Of a DNA stretch of 64,000 nt, positions 1 to 11,631 are shown one piece after another. Below the pieces are notes generated by a model that saw nothing but the letters and a program-made list of their open reading frames with translations, was not told where the DNA came from and did no database searches. How positions within the stretch are numbered: position 1 is the stretch's first letter; each line of letters begins with the position of its first letter. A program made the translations under genes and the position numbers. Source of the DNA: Stictocephala bisonia (Eukaryota; Arthropoda; Insecta; Hemiptera; Membracidae). The stretch is from the NCBI GenBank assembly GCA_035578905.1, contig JAQJVL010000520.1:434001-498000 (forward strand), written 5' to 3'.

Positions 1-1888
1 GAAGTGCAGCGTTCCGAAAAGACACTCTGTTCGTCATCACGTTTCCATTCCATCCCTTCGATTGTTGCGGGCCTGAGTCACTCGAGACGTCTCGGAACCC
101 TTAGAGCAAAAAGATCACAGAACAAAGTACTCAGTCCTTTTTCAGAATACTTAACGACACAATGAACTGTGGAATGTCGGTATGTGTCGACATCCTGACC
201 GTATACGGGAAAGTCTCTCCATTCCCTCTTGGATATCGAGGAGTGAGATTCCAGATAAAAGTCTTTATGTTGCGTTTGCTAATTGGCTATATTAATTATA
301 ATGCAACAACGTGAAGTGTATTTGTTAGTCTGCAGTGTCTAACGAACGCTGACAAATCCAAAAACTACTAAATACCAATACTGTCGGCTACCTATTTAAA
401 AAGGGTACATCCTAATTGTGTCTCAACATAACCAATGAGGGTTAGGAAAAGAAACATAAAAGCAAACATCTTAGTTGCGCATCGAGTAGAATATTAAAGA
501 ACCAGCGGCCACCCCTGCCACATTCTTTAAGTGACGGATGCTGAGAAATACAGATAAGAAACTCATTATTGGCAAACTGCTAGATTTACAAATTGTTTAT
601 TTGAAATCCATTCAGCACTCACCTCCTGCCCAACATACGTGCCAAAGACACTTGGAGTGGGTGTCATTGTAAGGGTGAGGTGACATGTTTCAATAAACCC
701 CAGTTTGTTGTACCGCAATGAAAAGTGTTTCGAAGAGAAGTTATTCATTAAGATATTGTACATTTAAGTATAGTCTTCACTTGGAATTAGTCAGAAGTAA
801 TAGTTTTTTATTTAGTATTAGTTTTATTTAGTCCAATTAGTAATATTTTATTGGTAATAGTGTTCAATCGGGCCAATTTGTAACACCATCAAAAGAACGG
901 AACAAAAACAGGGGTTCATCGATAAAAACATCCACTAGTTAAAAAAATAAATAACTAGATAGATCACCATTCTGAAGGGAATTTCATACAGGTGCCATAC
1001 CAAACATATCTGAATGACAATTTATTTAATATGTTTATCATTCAATATGGTGCTTTACTCAAATGTGTTTTAATTATTTATATATATAACTTTTAGTGTA
1101 TATCTAAATTTATTAGTGCACTTGGAATTGTATATTGATATCATGTATGTTATTCAGTGGGTTTGCATTAAAAATATTAAACATTTTATTCAAAGTCGCT
1201 GTGTACATTGCTAACTGACTTTATGTATATAAACAATCATTTTTATATTTCTATACATATTAATTAAATATAATATTTATAAAGCAAAAATGTTTGTGAA
1301 TATTTAAAAACCTTAATGTAATAATATAATTTTGATATCTTACTATTATATCATAAACCCTTTATAACTAGCCTTCAAATACGTGTGTTCATATATATTT
1401 ACTTGAAATGCATGTAAGGAAATTCATAAACTTTATATAATCTATTAACTACACATAGGCCTATATATATATATATATATAGAAGTAACCGATCATTTGT
1501 AATTGCATAGACAAGTAGGACTACGATTTTCAATACTACAATTGTATAATATTATTGTAGAATAGCAGTTTGGGAAAACAACCCAAAAAATAAATTTTAA
1601 TAGTGTTTTATACTTATAAGTATAACAAACTGAATCTCAAAGCCAATGTAAAACTGCTATTCTTCATTAAAATACACTTACTGTAAATGCCAGTTTTGCC
1701 ACTCTATATAAGCTCGCATGATATAAACATTTGAAGTTGAATTAATAGATAACAAAACACCTACCTTAAATAAGTTGACTTAATTATCAGTTAAATTGAA
1801 CTAATAGAAACTTTTGTGTGGTAGCCAACGATATATCGATGGTGCAGAGCTTTCGTTTTCCTGGAAAGCAAATCATAAGGCTTGCCGG
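1..1888. other. AT-rich stretch without a recognised gene
   Basis: No ORF resembling a known protein was seen on either strand; the only open frame of note is about 65 codons and looks like chance. There is a short (TA)n run near 1461-1481. The DNA is AT-rich with many stop codons. I see no promoter or RNA gene that can be defended. Confidence 0.6.
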
Positions 1889-2703
1889 TGAGGCGCAACT
1901 ATGATGTTTTCTTGAGGCCAGTTTTGGGTACGAGGCGCAACTAGGATGTTTTAGGGATACCTCAAGTATACTTGAGGCGCAACTAGGATGTTTTAGGGAT
2001 ACCTCAAGTATACTTGAGGCGCAACTAGGATGTTTTAGGGATACCTAAGGATACTTGAGGCGCAACTAGGATGTTCTCTTGGGGCCAGTTTTGGGTACGA
2101 GGCGCAACTATGATGTTTTAGGGATACCTTAAGTATACTTGAGGCGCAACTAGGATGTTTTAGGGATACCTCAAGTATACTTGAGGCGCAACTAGGATGT
2201 TTTAGGGATACCTCAGGTATACATGAGGCGCAACTAGGATGTTTTAGGGATACCTCAGGTATACTTGAGGCGCAACTAGGATGTTTTAGGGATACCTAAG
2301 GATACTTGGGGCACAACTAGGATGTTTTAGGGATACCTCAGGTATACTTGAGGCGCAACTAGGATGTTTTAGGGATACCTAAGGATACTTGAGGTGCAAC
2401 TAGGATGTTTTAGGGATACCTCAGGTATACTTGAGGCGCAACTAGGATGTTTTAGGGATACCTAAGGATACTTGAGGCGCAACTAGGATGTTTTAGGGAT
2501 ACCTAAGGATACTTGAGGTGCAACTAGGATGTTTTAGGGATACCTCAGGTATACTTGAGGTGCAACTAGGATGTTTTAGGGATACCTAAGGATACTTGAG
2601 GCGCAACTAGGATGTTTTAGGGATACCTCAGGTATACATGAGGCGCAACTAGGATGTTTTAGGGATACCTCAGGTATATTTGAGGCGCAACTAGAATGTT
2701 CCC
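1889..2703. repeat. 41/42-bp satellite, about 20 units, with a palindrome at each junction
   Basis: About twenty head-to-tail units carry the core GAGGCGCAACTAGGATGTTT followed by TAGGGATACC and a variable junction. In one variant (42 bp) the junction reads CCTCAAGTATACTTGAGG, a perfect 18-bp palindrome, or CCTCAGGTATACTTGAGG with one mismatch pair. In the other (41 bp) it reads CCTAAGGATACTTGAGG, which breaks the symmetry. From about 2240 on the two types tend to alternate, as in a young higher-order repeat. Units near 1900 and 2070 carry an extra stretch ending TTTTGGGTACGAGGCGCAAC. There is no coding potential. Confidence 0.95.
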
Positions 2704-3061
2704 TTTAAAAATTGTAACTCCATTTAATTTTATAATTCAATTTTCGTCTTATTGAGCCATCTCAAAAATATCAGCCATCATATCCAAAAGAAAAAGAATT
2801 AGCATTGGCCTCAGTAAACAGTAAACAGAAAAGTATAAACAGTATGGCTTCATCGTCAAATATCGGTGGGACTTTTGAAGTGATTATACTACTTATGGTG
2901 GACTACGGATGTAAGTTCTGCACGGGGAAAACTTTCGCATCACGGAACGCTTTAGTACACCTATACTTTTTGTATACACATATTATATAAGTTCATAAAG
3001 TTCATCACAAAAAAAAGCTTAAAGACTTCAGGATATGGTTACTACACGGAAACTAAGGAGA
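2704..3061. other. Spacer between satellite and TEL-B
   Basis: AT-rich sequence with one open frame of about 60 codons (2805-2990) that resembles nothing I know. Nothing else was seen. Confidence 0.5.
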
Positions 3062-3069
3062 GTTTATTT

Positions 3070-3691
3070 GGCTGATATCCAGTTGCACCGGCGGTCAAAG
3101 GAATTTCCACGGGTCAAAACATTCCTCCGTCCGAAAAGTGTCCAGATGCACCGGTGGTCAAAATCTACCCACCTCACTTATCCCCGCTGCAAATTCCTTC
3201 GACCACCGGAGCCGGTGCAATTGGAAGGCCCCTTCCTTCCCCACCCCACTACATTTCTTCAAACATAGTTTATAAGTGTTTAACAATTTCGCAATGGAAT
3301 ATTCTATCAAACACTTGCCGATGTTTCGTGGCACATACTAATGGTAGACCATAGCAGGTTCTAACTAATAAATATGGTAACTATGTATTTAATGTTTAAT
3401 TTTGTGTTTATCCGTGGCAACACTAACATCTAACCTAACCTAACCTAACCTAACCTAACCTAACCTAACCTAACCTAACCTAACGACTCATGTCATAACA
3501 AAGGGTGTGGAATTTGGCACGGTCAGCTTGGGGTTACTGTACTAGGAATCCGGCCTGGTTGGACTTTCCCGGCTCATGTCATAAACAAGGGCCTCTGGTG
3601 CAATTGGAACACCCCCCAAAAGGGGCTCCGGTGCATCTGGACACATCAGTTTGGGGCCGATCCCTGACCCCGGTGCAATTGGAAATCTCCC
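3070..3691. mobile_element. TEL-B copy 1: non-autonomous DNA transposon with a telomere-type array
   Basis: The 622-bp element is bounded by an exact 8-bp target duplication GTTTATTT (3062-3069 and 3692-3699). The left end GGCTGATATCCAGTTGCACC pairs with the right end read in reverse, GGGAGATTTCCAATTGCACC, giving imperfect terminal inverted repeats of roughly 24 bp. Motifs of the form TGCACCGG recur near the left end (about 3083 and 3147) and as CCGGTGCA near the centre and right end (about 3211, 3630, 3670). A (CCTAA)n array lies in the middle. No protein is encoded; the open frames are read-through of repeats. A nearly identical copy sits at 35604-36293. The superfamily is unknown: 8-bp duplications fit hAT or P-type elements, but the ends match neither consensus. 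Confidence 0.92.
3431..3484. repeat. (CCTAA)n array inside TEL-B copy 1, about 10.8 units
   Basis: Perfect TAACC repeats over 54 bp, equal to TTAGG on the other strand, the usual insect telomere unit. The second TEL-B copy has 23 units at the same point, so this array changes length independently of the surrounding element. Confidence 0.97.
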
Positions 3692-3820
3692 GTTTATTTA
3701 GTTATTATTATTTAGTTTCTATAAATATATGTTCTAAACGCTTTGTTTTCAGTCTGTATGAATGTTTTTTTGTTTTTTTTTACATAATTTATCACAGAAT
3801 TTTACATAATAACCCCGCAG

Positions 3821-4250
3821 AATATTATATTCAAACCCGATAATAATAAGATCTAATTTTGTAAGTTCCTACTTTGTACCATTTCAAAATGGCAGCTATT
3901 GTTACTTTTCAAAGCTTAATATCTTAGACAGTAAAGATTTTTCAAAATAAACCACAGGACACTCAAAAACTACAAAATTTGATTTCCTAAAACATGATAC
4001 AAATATTGTTAAGATCGGATTATTAATATCTTATACATTGTAATCTTTGTAATGTAGTACATGCTAATGATGTGGTAATATTAGCCAATTTTTGTAGGTT
4101 TCCAAATTAAAATGTATCGAAAATGATGGCTGACATTTGGAACAGCTCTGCCATCATGGAATAATAACTGCCATTTTGAAATGGTACAAAGTAGGAACTA
4201 GACACTCTTTACAAAATTAGATCTTATTATTACCGGGTTTGAATGTAATA
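3821..4250. mobile_element. MITE-like element with long inverted ends
   Basis: About 430 bp. The left arm (AATATTATATTCAAACCCG, then AATAATAAGATCTAATTTTG and AGTTCCTACTTTGTACCATT) is matched in reverse at the right end (about 4158-4250). The right arm has a short insert between the two inner blocks. The arms are roughly 70-75 bp; the centre is AT-rich and non-coding. I could not settle a target duplication. A foldback MITE is the simplest reading. Confidence 0.75.
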
Positions 4251-4596
4251 TCCACTTACACTTATAAATATATTTTATAATGAAGAGACTTATACCTAAA
4301 AATTGATTACACGTATAAAATAATACGTTGCTATTACTGATTTCAAAACTATTTATTTTTATTTATTGTTATATAATACATAGTTAAAAACTATTAATAA
4401 CAAGTTATAGATACATTTATTTAGATAAAAGTATATAGTTAGGCTTGTGATTTGGGGTACCAATGAAACGAAAGTTTGATTTGTGGTAACGAAAGTTCAG
4501 CTATACATGGAGTACTGAGGGGGGGGGGGGTAGTTGCAACTTGTTTTTAAAACTGTAAAAAGTTCGTTTTTTAATTTTTTTTAAAGCATCACAAGT

Positions 4597-4918
4597 TTTC
4601 AGTTAATTATACCGGTATCAAACTTATTACAGAGTCAACTGTTGACCCCTGTAAGTGGCCCAGTTTGTCCTTACGTGAAATGATTTTAATTCATATCTGT
4701 TTGTTTATTCCGAGCAAAAATGCAAACATTTAAACATAAAGTCCAGTTGTTTATCTTTCGAGACCTTTTACTCTGTTGGAACTTTCTCATCCCACAAGTG
4801 GGAGACCAGTGATTCGGTGGTTTCACAGTGGAAGCTGGAGTATCTGTGGTGTGAATGTATGAACTAAAACTGTACCGTATGTATGCATGGGGAATTCTGT
4901 AGGAATGACTGTTTTAAC
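4597..4918. repeat. 322-bp dispersed repeat, left copy of an inverted pair
   Basis: This segment reappears in reverse complement at 8151-8472 with identical length and few differences. It starts TTTCAGTTAATTATACCGG and contains CCCACAAGTGGGAGACCAG. It is non-coding. The two copies lie 3.2 kb apart in opposite orientation and could form a large cruciform or be independent insertions of one element. Confidence 0.9.
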
Positions 4919-5308
4919 TAATTTAATAATTTAATTTTAATCTAATTATTGCAGTACATTTCCTGTAAAAGATCCGTGCAATAACAATTATTCTATTCTA
5001 CTCTTATGTCAGATAACGGGATAATGTATAAAAAAGATTGAGCATGGCTCTCGTTTTTGGTCCATAAGAGTTGTTCAAGTTTGAGGGTGTTCATCCAGGG
5101 GCCAATTTAGTGCTCTAAGGAATTTACTTCTAGATTCTATCGCAACTGCCGCTAAGAGTAGTAAGGAGGCTGCCTCACTAACAATAAACAAGCGTTCCGC
5201 TTCCCTTTCGCCCCTTATAGCTCCCGCCTGCCCTGCCCCGCAAATTCCATAGAAGGACATAACCCCCTCGTTTGTATTAAACTCTAGCAATGAAGTTTAT
5301 ATGGGCGA

Positions 5309-5369
5309 GCGACAGTGGAGCGCCTGTCAAAAACATATAAAACTGCCACTGTGGGCACTCCACTGTCGT
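5309..5369. repeat. Short inverted motif pair beside TEL-D
   Basis: CGACAGTGGAGCGCC near 5309 is matched in reverse by GGGCACTCCACTGTCG near 5354, with one substitution. This resembles the inverted end motifs of the TEL elements. It may be the edge of an older element into which TEL-D inserted, but no partner end was found. Confidence 0.45.
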
Positions 5370-5373
5370 ACCC

Positions 5374-5708
5374 GAATGCATGAAAATCGCGCCCTGTGTA
5401 AATCGCACCCCATCAAAAATCTGGGTAAATCGCGCCCTGTCTACTTGAACCTCTGAGCCACGGGCCGCGAGCGTCACTTGACAGCCGTTTCATAAGGGGA
5501 ATGACCGGGAATGGCCCACCTCCCGGTTTATCCCTGGTAGCTTTCTCTTTAGTCTTTTAACCTAACCTAACCTAACCTAACCTATGAATGGATAAAGTGC
5601 GAAGGGTTAATATTGTGCTAATTGACGTTGACAAGGGTTGACATGACGACGCATGGGGCGCGATTTTCACAGGGCGCGATTTACAGAGGGCGCGATTTAC
5701 AGGTTACC
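5374..5708. mobile_element. TEL-D: 335-bp non-autonomous element with a telomere-type array
   Basis: It is bounded by an exact 8-bp target duplication TCGTACCC (5366-5373 and 5709-5716). The left end has three AAATCGCGCCC-type motifs (about 5384, 5398, 5424, one with A in place of G). The right end has three in reverse (GGGCGCGATTT at about 5656, 5673 and 5689). The centre holds a (CCTAA)n array of nearly five units (5559-5583). There is no coding capacity. Only this copy occurs in the window, so the exact ends rest on the duplication and the inverted motifs. Confidence 0.83.
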
Positions 5709-5716
5709 TCGTACCC

Positions 5717-8150
5717 TTGCGGGTCCAGTATGACAAGGGTTTGACAAGGGTTCCAAAACTAAAGGGGTCTTGATATTTATGATGAGATTGTGTTTAACTT
5801 GAGAGCAATCTAATTGTAGATGATACATATGTTTATTAAAATAAGCATTTTTTACATGTTATTTACACAATTAAGATCCGCATTCGATTCCCGGTTTTGT
5901 TCACAAATTTTACACTTCAAATTTCTTTTGAAATAAAAAAGCCTTCTGACATTGAAATTGTAAATATAAGCTATTTAAAATAAGCTGTTATAGTCCGATT
6001 CATTGAGACGCTTTTAAGTCATAGAAAAGGTGTATTATGTAAGACGTAAAATCGTGGATTGATTGGCGTTTGACGTATTCCTAAGTAACTACTTTTCATT
6101 ATCCTTTCTATTAAATCAAGGCTAAACAGGTTGGACCGTCAATAATGTATAAAAACTGAGTAATAAGTCGATAGAACATCTGTTTGCGGTATATATTTTC
6201 AGTTTTGTAATAAAACGAAATACCTTTAACAAATACTGTAGTTATAAAATTAATCAGTTATCATTGAGACTCATCCAATGCATTATTCTCATACCAACCA
6301 ACAAGTAGATGACAACCAAATATTTCGTCTTTGAAGTCTTTGGATAGCGTAAATTATCAAAAGGGGATAATTCAATATGCATGACAATAAACTTCAAAAT
6401 CAAATTAAATTATAAAATATCTTATATTGTCCTCCAGTCTCAGAACATTTTTACACCTGCACAATAAATTCTTGATTTAATTATTTAAAACTGATGAATT
6501 AGTTATATCTTATTTCAAATGTAAAACTCATTTTTAATTTTTAAATAAGTTACACCTTATGTTATATCAATTATATTATTATATTTTGGAAACAAATTTA
6601 TTTCATTTGATTTTTTTCCATGATGAATACCATGTAGGTGAAATACCTCAAGGAACACATTTATTTTAAAATTATGATAATGTACACGTACAGTATAGTA
6701 CATTTTATTAAAGTTGTTAGTATCTATTATATCTCATAAAACAGTAAACAAAATCCAAACAACTGTATAATACAATTAGGCTAATAATTCTAAGTTTTAG
6801 ACTTACGTACATAGTAAAGTTTTTAACATAGATCTCAGTATATCAATAGTAATCATTTCTTCTTAAATAACGTAATAAAACATTAAGCAAAAGTCTTTCC
6901 TAAGGAAAAAACAATATTTTTGTTTTAAGATAAGCAATATCTTTGTTGGAAACTAGATTTAAACCACGGCCGGATGGTATCATGGCCGGCAGGATGTGAT
7001 GTGATGAATTCATGAAACTTTCGGTACTTGCTACCCTCGAACTTACAGCGTGGAATGCGCCATTAGGTATTCTGCGTAAAATATGGAAATCCCGTAAGGA
7101 CAACATTAGTATTAGTAAGACAAAATACCCCTCCTTCTAAACAGGATACACACCACCAAGGGTATCTTACAGATTATTGTGGAGAGTGTGTTGGTATTTA
7201 TTAAAAAAATATTCTATATTTAACCAAAAAACTATGGCTTTGATGTCAATACCGACATTCTAAACCATTCCTTTGCCATAATTGTAAAATATTAATTGGT
7301 AATATAATCAAAATGTTTGTCTACACGACTTTAAAGTGCTTTTATGTGTTTTGGTAATTTTCTTTACTTACCAATAAAAATATTCATATAAATGAGAATA
7401 ATGCAATTTCAAAAATTTAATTTATATACTCTTAGTTCATCAAGAGCAGCACCAAAACGTATAATGAATTTTCAAATAATATGTTTAACAAATATAAACA
7501 TAATAATATACAGTACAATTTTATTATATCTAGTAGATTGGGCCGAGCACTACTTACTTGCATGAAAATGTTTGCATTACGTACGAGTGTCCAACTGCAC
7601 TTTTCTGCTTCCTATCGTGTTTTAAATATAAAGATGGTGACATAACATTGAATGAATTATACCAAATAAAAGTATATATTATTGGCTTTCTACTTGTGAC
7701 TGCTAATATAATAAATGAAATGAAAACTACTTTATTTTTAAGGAGAGGTTAGGACTAAACCGTCTTCTCTACCACCTAACCATAAATAAATATATATATC
7801 ATAATATATATTATGATATATATATTTCTTTCAACTGCAATTAATATTTGAAGCATTATTATTGAGGATAAAGAAAAGTTATATACTAAGGAAAATTCGT
7901 ATTATTCGGTCAGGCTAATTTTGTAGGAAATAACAGTTAAATAAGTAAGTGAATAGTATGTTTCGTTTGAATTCCTATATTTTGTTTGTTTTAAAATATT
8001 TTAGCCTACAGATTGAGTGTAAATAGTATTTTTTGTTTGAATTTGAGTATTGTTTTTTAAATTTTAGATTGTTGTAAATATTAAGTAAGCAAAATAGCAT
8101 TTTTCTTTAGAATTTCCATATTTTGCTTGTTTTAGAATATTGAGTGTATT
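5717..8150. other. AT-rich stretch without a recognised gene
   Basis: No coding similarity was recognised. A near-perfect AT palindrome lies at about 7788-7825 and could form a hairpin. Between 7940 and 8150, degenerate AT-rich units of roughly 80 bp repeat (for example AAATAGTATTTTTTGTTT). The same kind of unit resumes directly after 8472, so the 322-bp repeat at 8151 seems to lie inside this low-complexity tract. Confidence 0.5.
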
Positions 8151-8472
8151 GTTAAAACAGTCATTCCTACAGAATTCCGCATTCATACATACGGTGCAGT
8201 TTTAGTTCATACATTCACACCACAGATACTGCAGCTACCACTGTGAAACCACCGAATCACTGGTCTCCCACTTGTGGGATGAGAAAGTTCCAACAGAGTA
8301 AAAGGTCTCGAAAGGTAAACAACTGGACTTTATGTTTAAATATTTGCCTTTTTGCTCGGAATAAACAAACAGATATGAACTAAAATCATTTCACGTAAGG
8401 ACAAACTGGGCCACTTACAGGGGTCAACAGTTGACTCTGTAATAAGTTTGATACCGGTATAATTGACTGAAA
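8151..8472. repeat. 322-bp dispersed repeat, right copy of the inverted pair
   Basis: Reverse complement of 4597-4918 with scattered substitutions and equal length. It is flanked by similar AT-rich stretches (about 8018-8077 and 8471-8529), consistent with insertion into, or duplication of, a local repeat. Confidence 0.9.
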
Positions 8473-9125
8473 TAGTATTTTTTGTTTTAGTTTAAGTTTT
8501 GTTTTTTTATATTTTAGATTGTTTTAAATCCGTGTAAGTGTAACAGAAATTATTCAGTTTGAAATTAAATGTATATTTATTATTTAAGAATGTTATACAT
8601 ATTTAGCCTTAAAACTTAGAAATACAGATTCTTTATTGACAAGCCAGTTCGTAGTTATTGACCTGTTTGTAACTCTTCCTTTTATTTGAAACAACTTTCC
8701 GATTAATAACATTAATATCATTTTTAATTAATTTGTTTGGCTTTTATGAATTCGCATAAACTATGGTTAATATTTCATAATTAATACTCATGGGTTAAGG
8801 AACAAGTCATGGGCAAAGGAAGACGTGTTCCTTTTACATACAACTAAATAGTATCAAGTTTATAATTTTTCGAAAAGACTATAAATACATCATTCTTTTA
8901 GTCTTCGGGAGTTGATGTGGTAAACGTAACGTGGTCCACATCCGAATACCAAGATAGTTAGTTTGAATAAACAAGCGTGAATGTATAGGCCCCGCGAGCT
9001 GAACTCTATAGCAGGTAGGAAGCAGGTAGACTGCTGAGGACAGGTAGTTTTAGGTGCTACTGAGTCGCACCCTTAGCGAAAATTATTTATGACAACCCCT
9101 CAGTCAGGTAAGAGGCGTTCCTGTG
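8473..9125. other. Spacer before LINE fragment
   Basis: Mostly AT-rich. From about 9000 the composition rises in GC and CAGGTAG-type motifs recur, but I recognise no gene or complete element. Confidence 0.45.
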
Positions 9126-9193
9126 TCACGGATTCAGTTTGTATATGTGTTTATAGATTTACAAAAAGAGTTTAATTGCATATATCATGAAGC

Positions 9194-9750
9194 GGGGACG
9201 GGACGATTGGCACACATTTTTGGACCTTCTGCCCATGGCAGTATTGGCACAATCATTAGAGCGGAATAAGTAGGGCCAACTCGCCTGCTTGGAAAAGGCA
9301 GGATTGGCACAGTCGCTCGACCAGGTAGACGCCATCGAACGAGGGAAAACGGGAATTTTATTATTCCCGTCAACTCTGCGTGGCAGTCATTTGCCCGTGA
9401 TATAACAAATTTTTAAATTTAAACCTCACGTTAGGTTAGGTTAGGTTAGGTTAGGTTGGGTTGGGTTGGGTTGGGTTGGGTTGGGTTGGGTTGGGTTAGG
9501 TTAGGTTAGGTTAGGTTAGGTTAGGTTAGTTGCTTACTTCAATAAGCACCACAGCAGGGAATTTGCGGGGGCAAAAAAGTTCCCATTTTCCCGCATTCTG
9601 GCCACCTGGCTGCTACTACCTGGCTGGGCGGTGTGTGCCAATCGTGCCTTTCTGAAACTTACAGGTTGACCCTTCTTAATCCCCTCTAATGACTGTGCCA
9701 ATCGTGCCATTCCAAATCGGCCAAAAATGTGTGCCAAACGTTCTACGGCC
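9194..9750. mobile_element. TEL-A copy 1: non-autonomous DNA transposon with a TTAGG array
   Basis: The 557-bp element is bounded by an exact 8-bp target duplication CATGAAGC (9186-9193 and 9751-9758). The termini GGGGACGGGACGATTGGCAC and, in reverse, GGCCGTAGAACGTTTGGCAC are imperfect inverted repeats that continue inward. ATTGGCACA motifs recur at the left (about 9206, 9243, 9304) and in reverse at the right (about 9633, 9693, 9731). A TTAGG/TTGGG array occupies the centre. No transposase is encoded. It lies inverted relative to copy 2 at 34873-36394. The target is the reverse-transcriptase gene of a LINE. Confidence 0.93.
9431..9525. repeat. TTAGG array with an internal TTGGG block
   Basis: Five TTAGG units are followed by eight uniform TTGGG units and six TTAGG units, without a break in phase. 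The variant is confined to one contiguous block, as expected if a single A-to-G change spread by slippage or unequal exchange within the array. Confidence 0.97.
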
Positions 9751-9758
9751 CATGAAGC

Positions 9759-10780
9759 ACTCTTTGAAAAACGCCACAGTTTGGGAGTTCGAGGCGTATC
9801 TCTGGAGTGAATTTTGTCATTTTTACAAGGTAGTACTCAAAGAGTTAAACTTAGCATGCAGTCCGAAAATAAGGAACTGAAATATAAAAATTCCCAGGGC
9901 TTCGTGCTGGGTTCCATTCTTTTTATCATGTATATCAATGATATTAGTAAAACATTAGACAATTTACATATGCGGATAACATTTCTCTCATATTAAGAAA
10001 CCAATCTTTGAATGACTTAGAAATAGACAGTTTTTTGCAGTTGTCTAATCTTTATCAATACCTTAACAGTATTAAACTACAAGTGAACTCAACTAAAACA
10101 AGCTGTATACATTTTTTAGAAAAACATTTTGCTTTAAACCCTTTGGTATTGATTAATGATTTTGAGCTTCCTTTCAAAAAAGATGTTAAATATTTGGGAC
10201 TAATATTAGTTCAGCACTTTTCATGAACTTTACATATGCATTTTGTTTGCGAAAAATTATCGACACAACTATTTCTGCCAACGAGATTGTCCAAATTCAA
10301 AACTTCTTTCTTACTAAACTTAAATATACCTCTTTTATGGAATCTAGGCTAAGATACGGCATATTATTATGGGGCTCTACAACCCAAACTAACTTTCAAA
10401 GAGTATTTAGTTTGCAAAAGAGAGCTATTAGAATAATTGTGAGAATAAAAACAAAGGCGTCCTGCAGATCTCATTTTAAATATTTACAAATTTTAACCTT
10501 ACCCTCAATATATATTTATGAACTTTTGGTATTTTATAAATTTAAATAAAAAACTGTAGTAACAGGTGCAGATGTACACAACAATTATACAAGGCAACGA
10601 CTTCAGCATAGACAAGCCCCACACAGAATATATCTTGCCGCTTCACTTACTCAAAATATCGGTGCTAAACTATACAATAAATTTTCAGACGATTTACAAT
10701 TAGAAAACAAAAATAAAAATTTAGTACTGTATAAAAAAATTTTCTCGTGGATAAAAGTCATTACTCATTAGGTGAATTTC
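9759..10780 (+). pseudogene. LINE reverse transcriptase, 3' part, broken
   Basis: Fragments in more than one frame cover the middle and C-terminal parts of a LINE reverse transcriptase. The first block (HEALFEKRHSLGVRGVSLE, then a stop) precedes motif B, here GFVLGSILFIMYINDIS. Next comes a degraded motif C region, where the catalytic FADD box is not intact near 9980. The segments 10008-10226 and 10223-10549 resemble the thumb and C-terminal region. The last residues before the stop near 10770 read YSLGEF, a common ending in this LINE group. At least three frame breaks are present. It is a dead copy. Confidence 0.85.
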
Positions 10781-10920
10781 TGGCCACATGAATTAGTTTA
10801 TATATAATTTACATATATAAGTTAATGTAATTTTAGTTTTAATGCTGACATTTTACTCTACCATAGATATTGACGTTTGTAATGCAATTTATATTGTCAA
10901 CTACAAATAAATGATTTGAT

Positions 10921-11405
10921 GTATATTTATTATATATTATTATTCTACTCTTTTAGCCAAAGATTATTGTACAAATTTAAACTAAAAATCTGAACAAATA
11001 TCATTTATAGAGAAATAACTGGTGACAATTACATTTTTTTTAGATTTACTAGGTTTGTTAGTACCTCCGATCCACTATATCCTCAACATTTTTAATATAA
11101 TACGTCAGACCGTTTGTTAATGAGTTATGAACCAAAAAGCCAAATTAGTCACTTTAGCTAATCATACCTTCATACAGAAATTTTTTAGAATTTTTTCCCC
11201 GTGTCACATTTATTATTTACATGGATACTAAGATCATTTTATTCTAAATAATTTCAAAAATAATTTTTGATCGAACACCCTTAAAATATTTGATGAGCGT
11301 TTATGGTCAGATCAAACTTTCTCAAACTTTTTTAGTTCGTTATAAAAAGAATTCGTTTCACTCGTCATTTATTTTTCCGAGGGTTAAATATGATCTAAAA
11401 CTGAA
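10921..11405. other. AT-rich spacer
   Basis: No gene, repeat or regulatory element could be supported here. Confidence 0.5.
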
Positions 11406-11631
11406 TGATGAAACACAAGCCGATGTTTGACCGTGAACGTAGTCAGCCTACAGTACCCCAGGCGCGTGAGTGCCTTGCGACCGTACATCGCAATTTTTCC
11501 ATCCAGACGTAGCAGTAGTGATGAAACACAAGCCGATGTTTGACCGTGAACGTAGTCAGCCTACAGTACCCCAGGCGCGTGAGCGCCTTGCGACCGTACA
11601 CCGCAATGTCTCCAGCCAGACGTAGCAGTAG
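11406..11631. repeat. 113-bp tandem duplication
   Basis: Two adjacent copies of a 113-bp unit starting TGATGAAACACAAGCCGATG (11406-11518 and 11519-11631), differing at a handful of positions. A third copy begins at 11632 but diverges after about nine bases. The unit is GC-richer than its surroundings and ends 66 bp before the hAT element. No function is evident. Confidence 0.93.

Larger units (their letters stand above)
9126..10920 (+). mobile_element. 5'-truncated LINE, interrupted by TEL-A copy 1
   Basis: Reverse-transcriptase sequence is readable from about 9130 (VFIDLQKEFNC, the region around catalytic motif A). It stops at the TEL-A insertion and resumes at 9751/9759. The 3' part carries the usual LINE C-terminal region and ends in an AT-rich tail with AAATAAATG near 10910. 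The sequence before 9126 is unrelated, so the element is 5'-truncated, as is typical of LINEs. Wording of the conserved blocks is close to the LINE at 40580-45235 (for example TLPSIYIYELL against TLPSPYIFELL), so both probably belong to the jockey/CR1 group. Confidence 0.85.

Noticed and set aside
1889..2703. CRISPR-like array
   Set aside because: Units are contiguous satellite monomers with no unique spacers, in a eukaryotic setting.
3035..3354. ORFs of 66-77 codons, with matching ones at 35617-35888
   Set aside because: They are identical in both TEL-B copies because the transposon is repeated. They overlap in different frames and resemble no protein.
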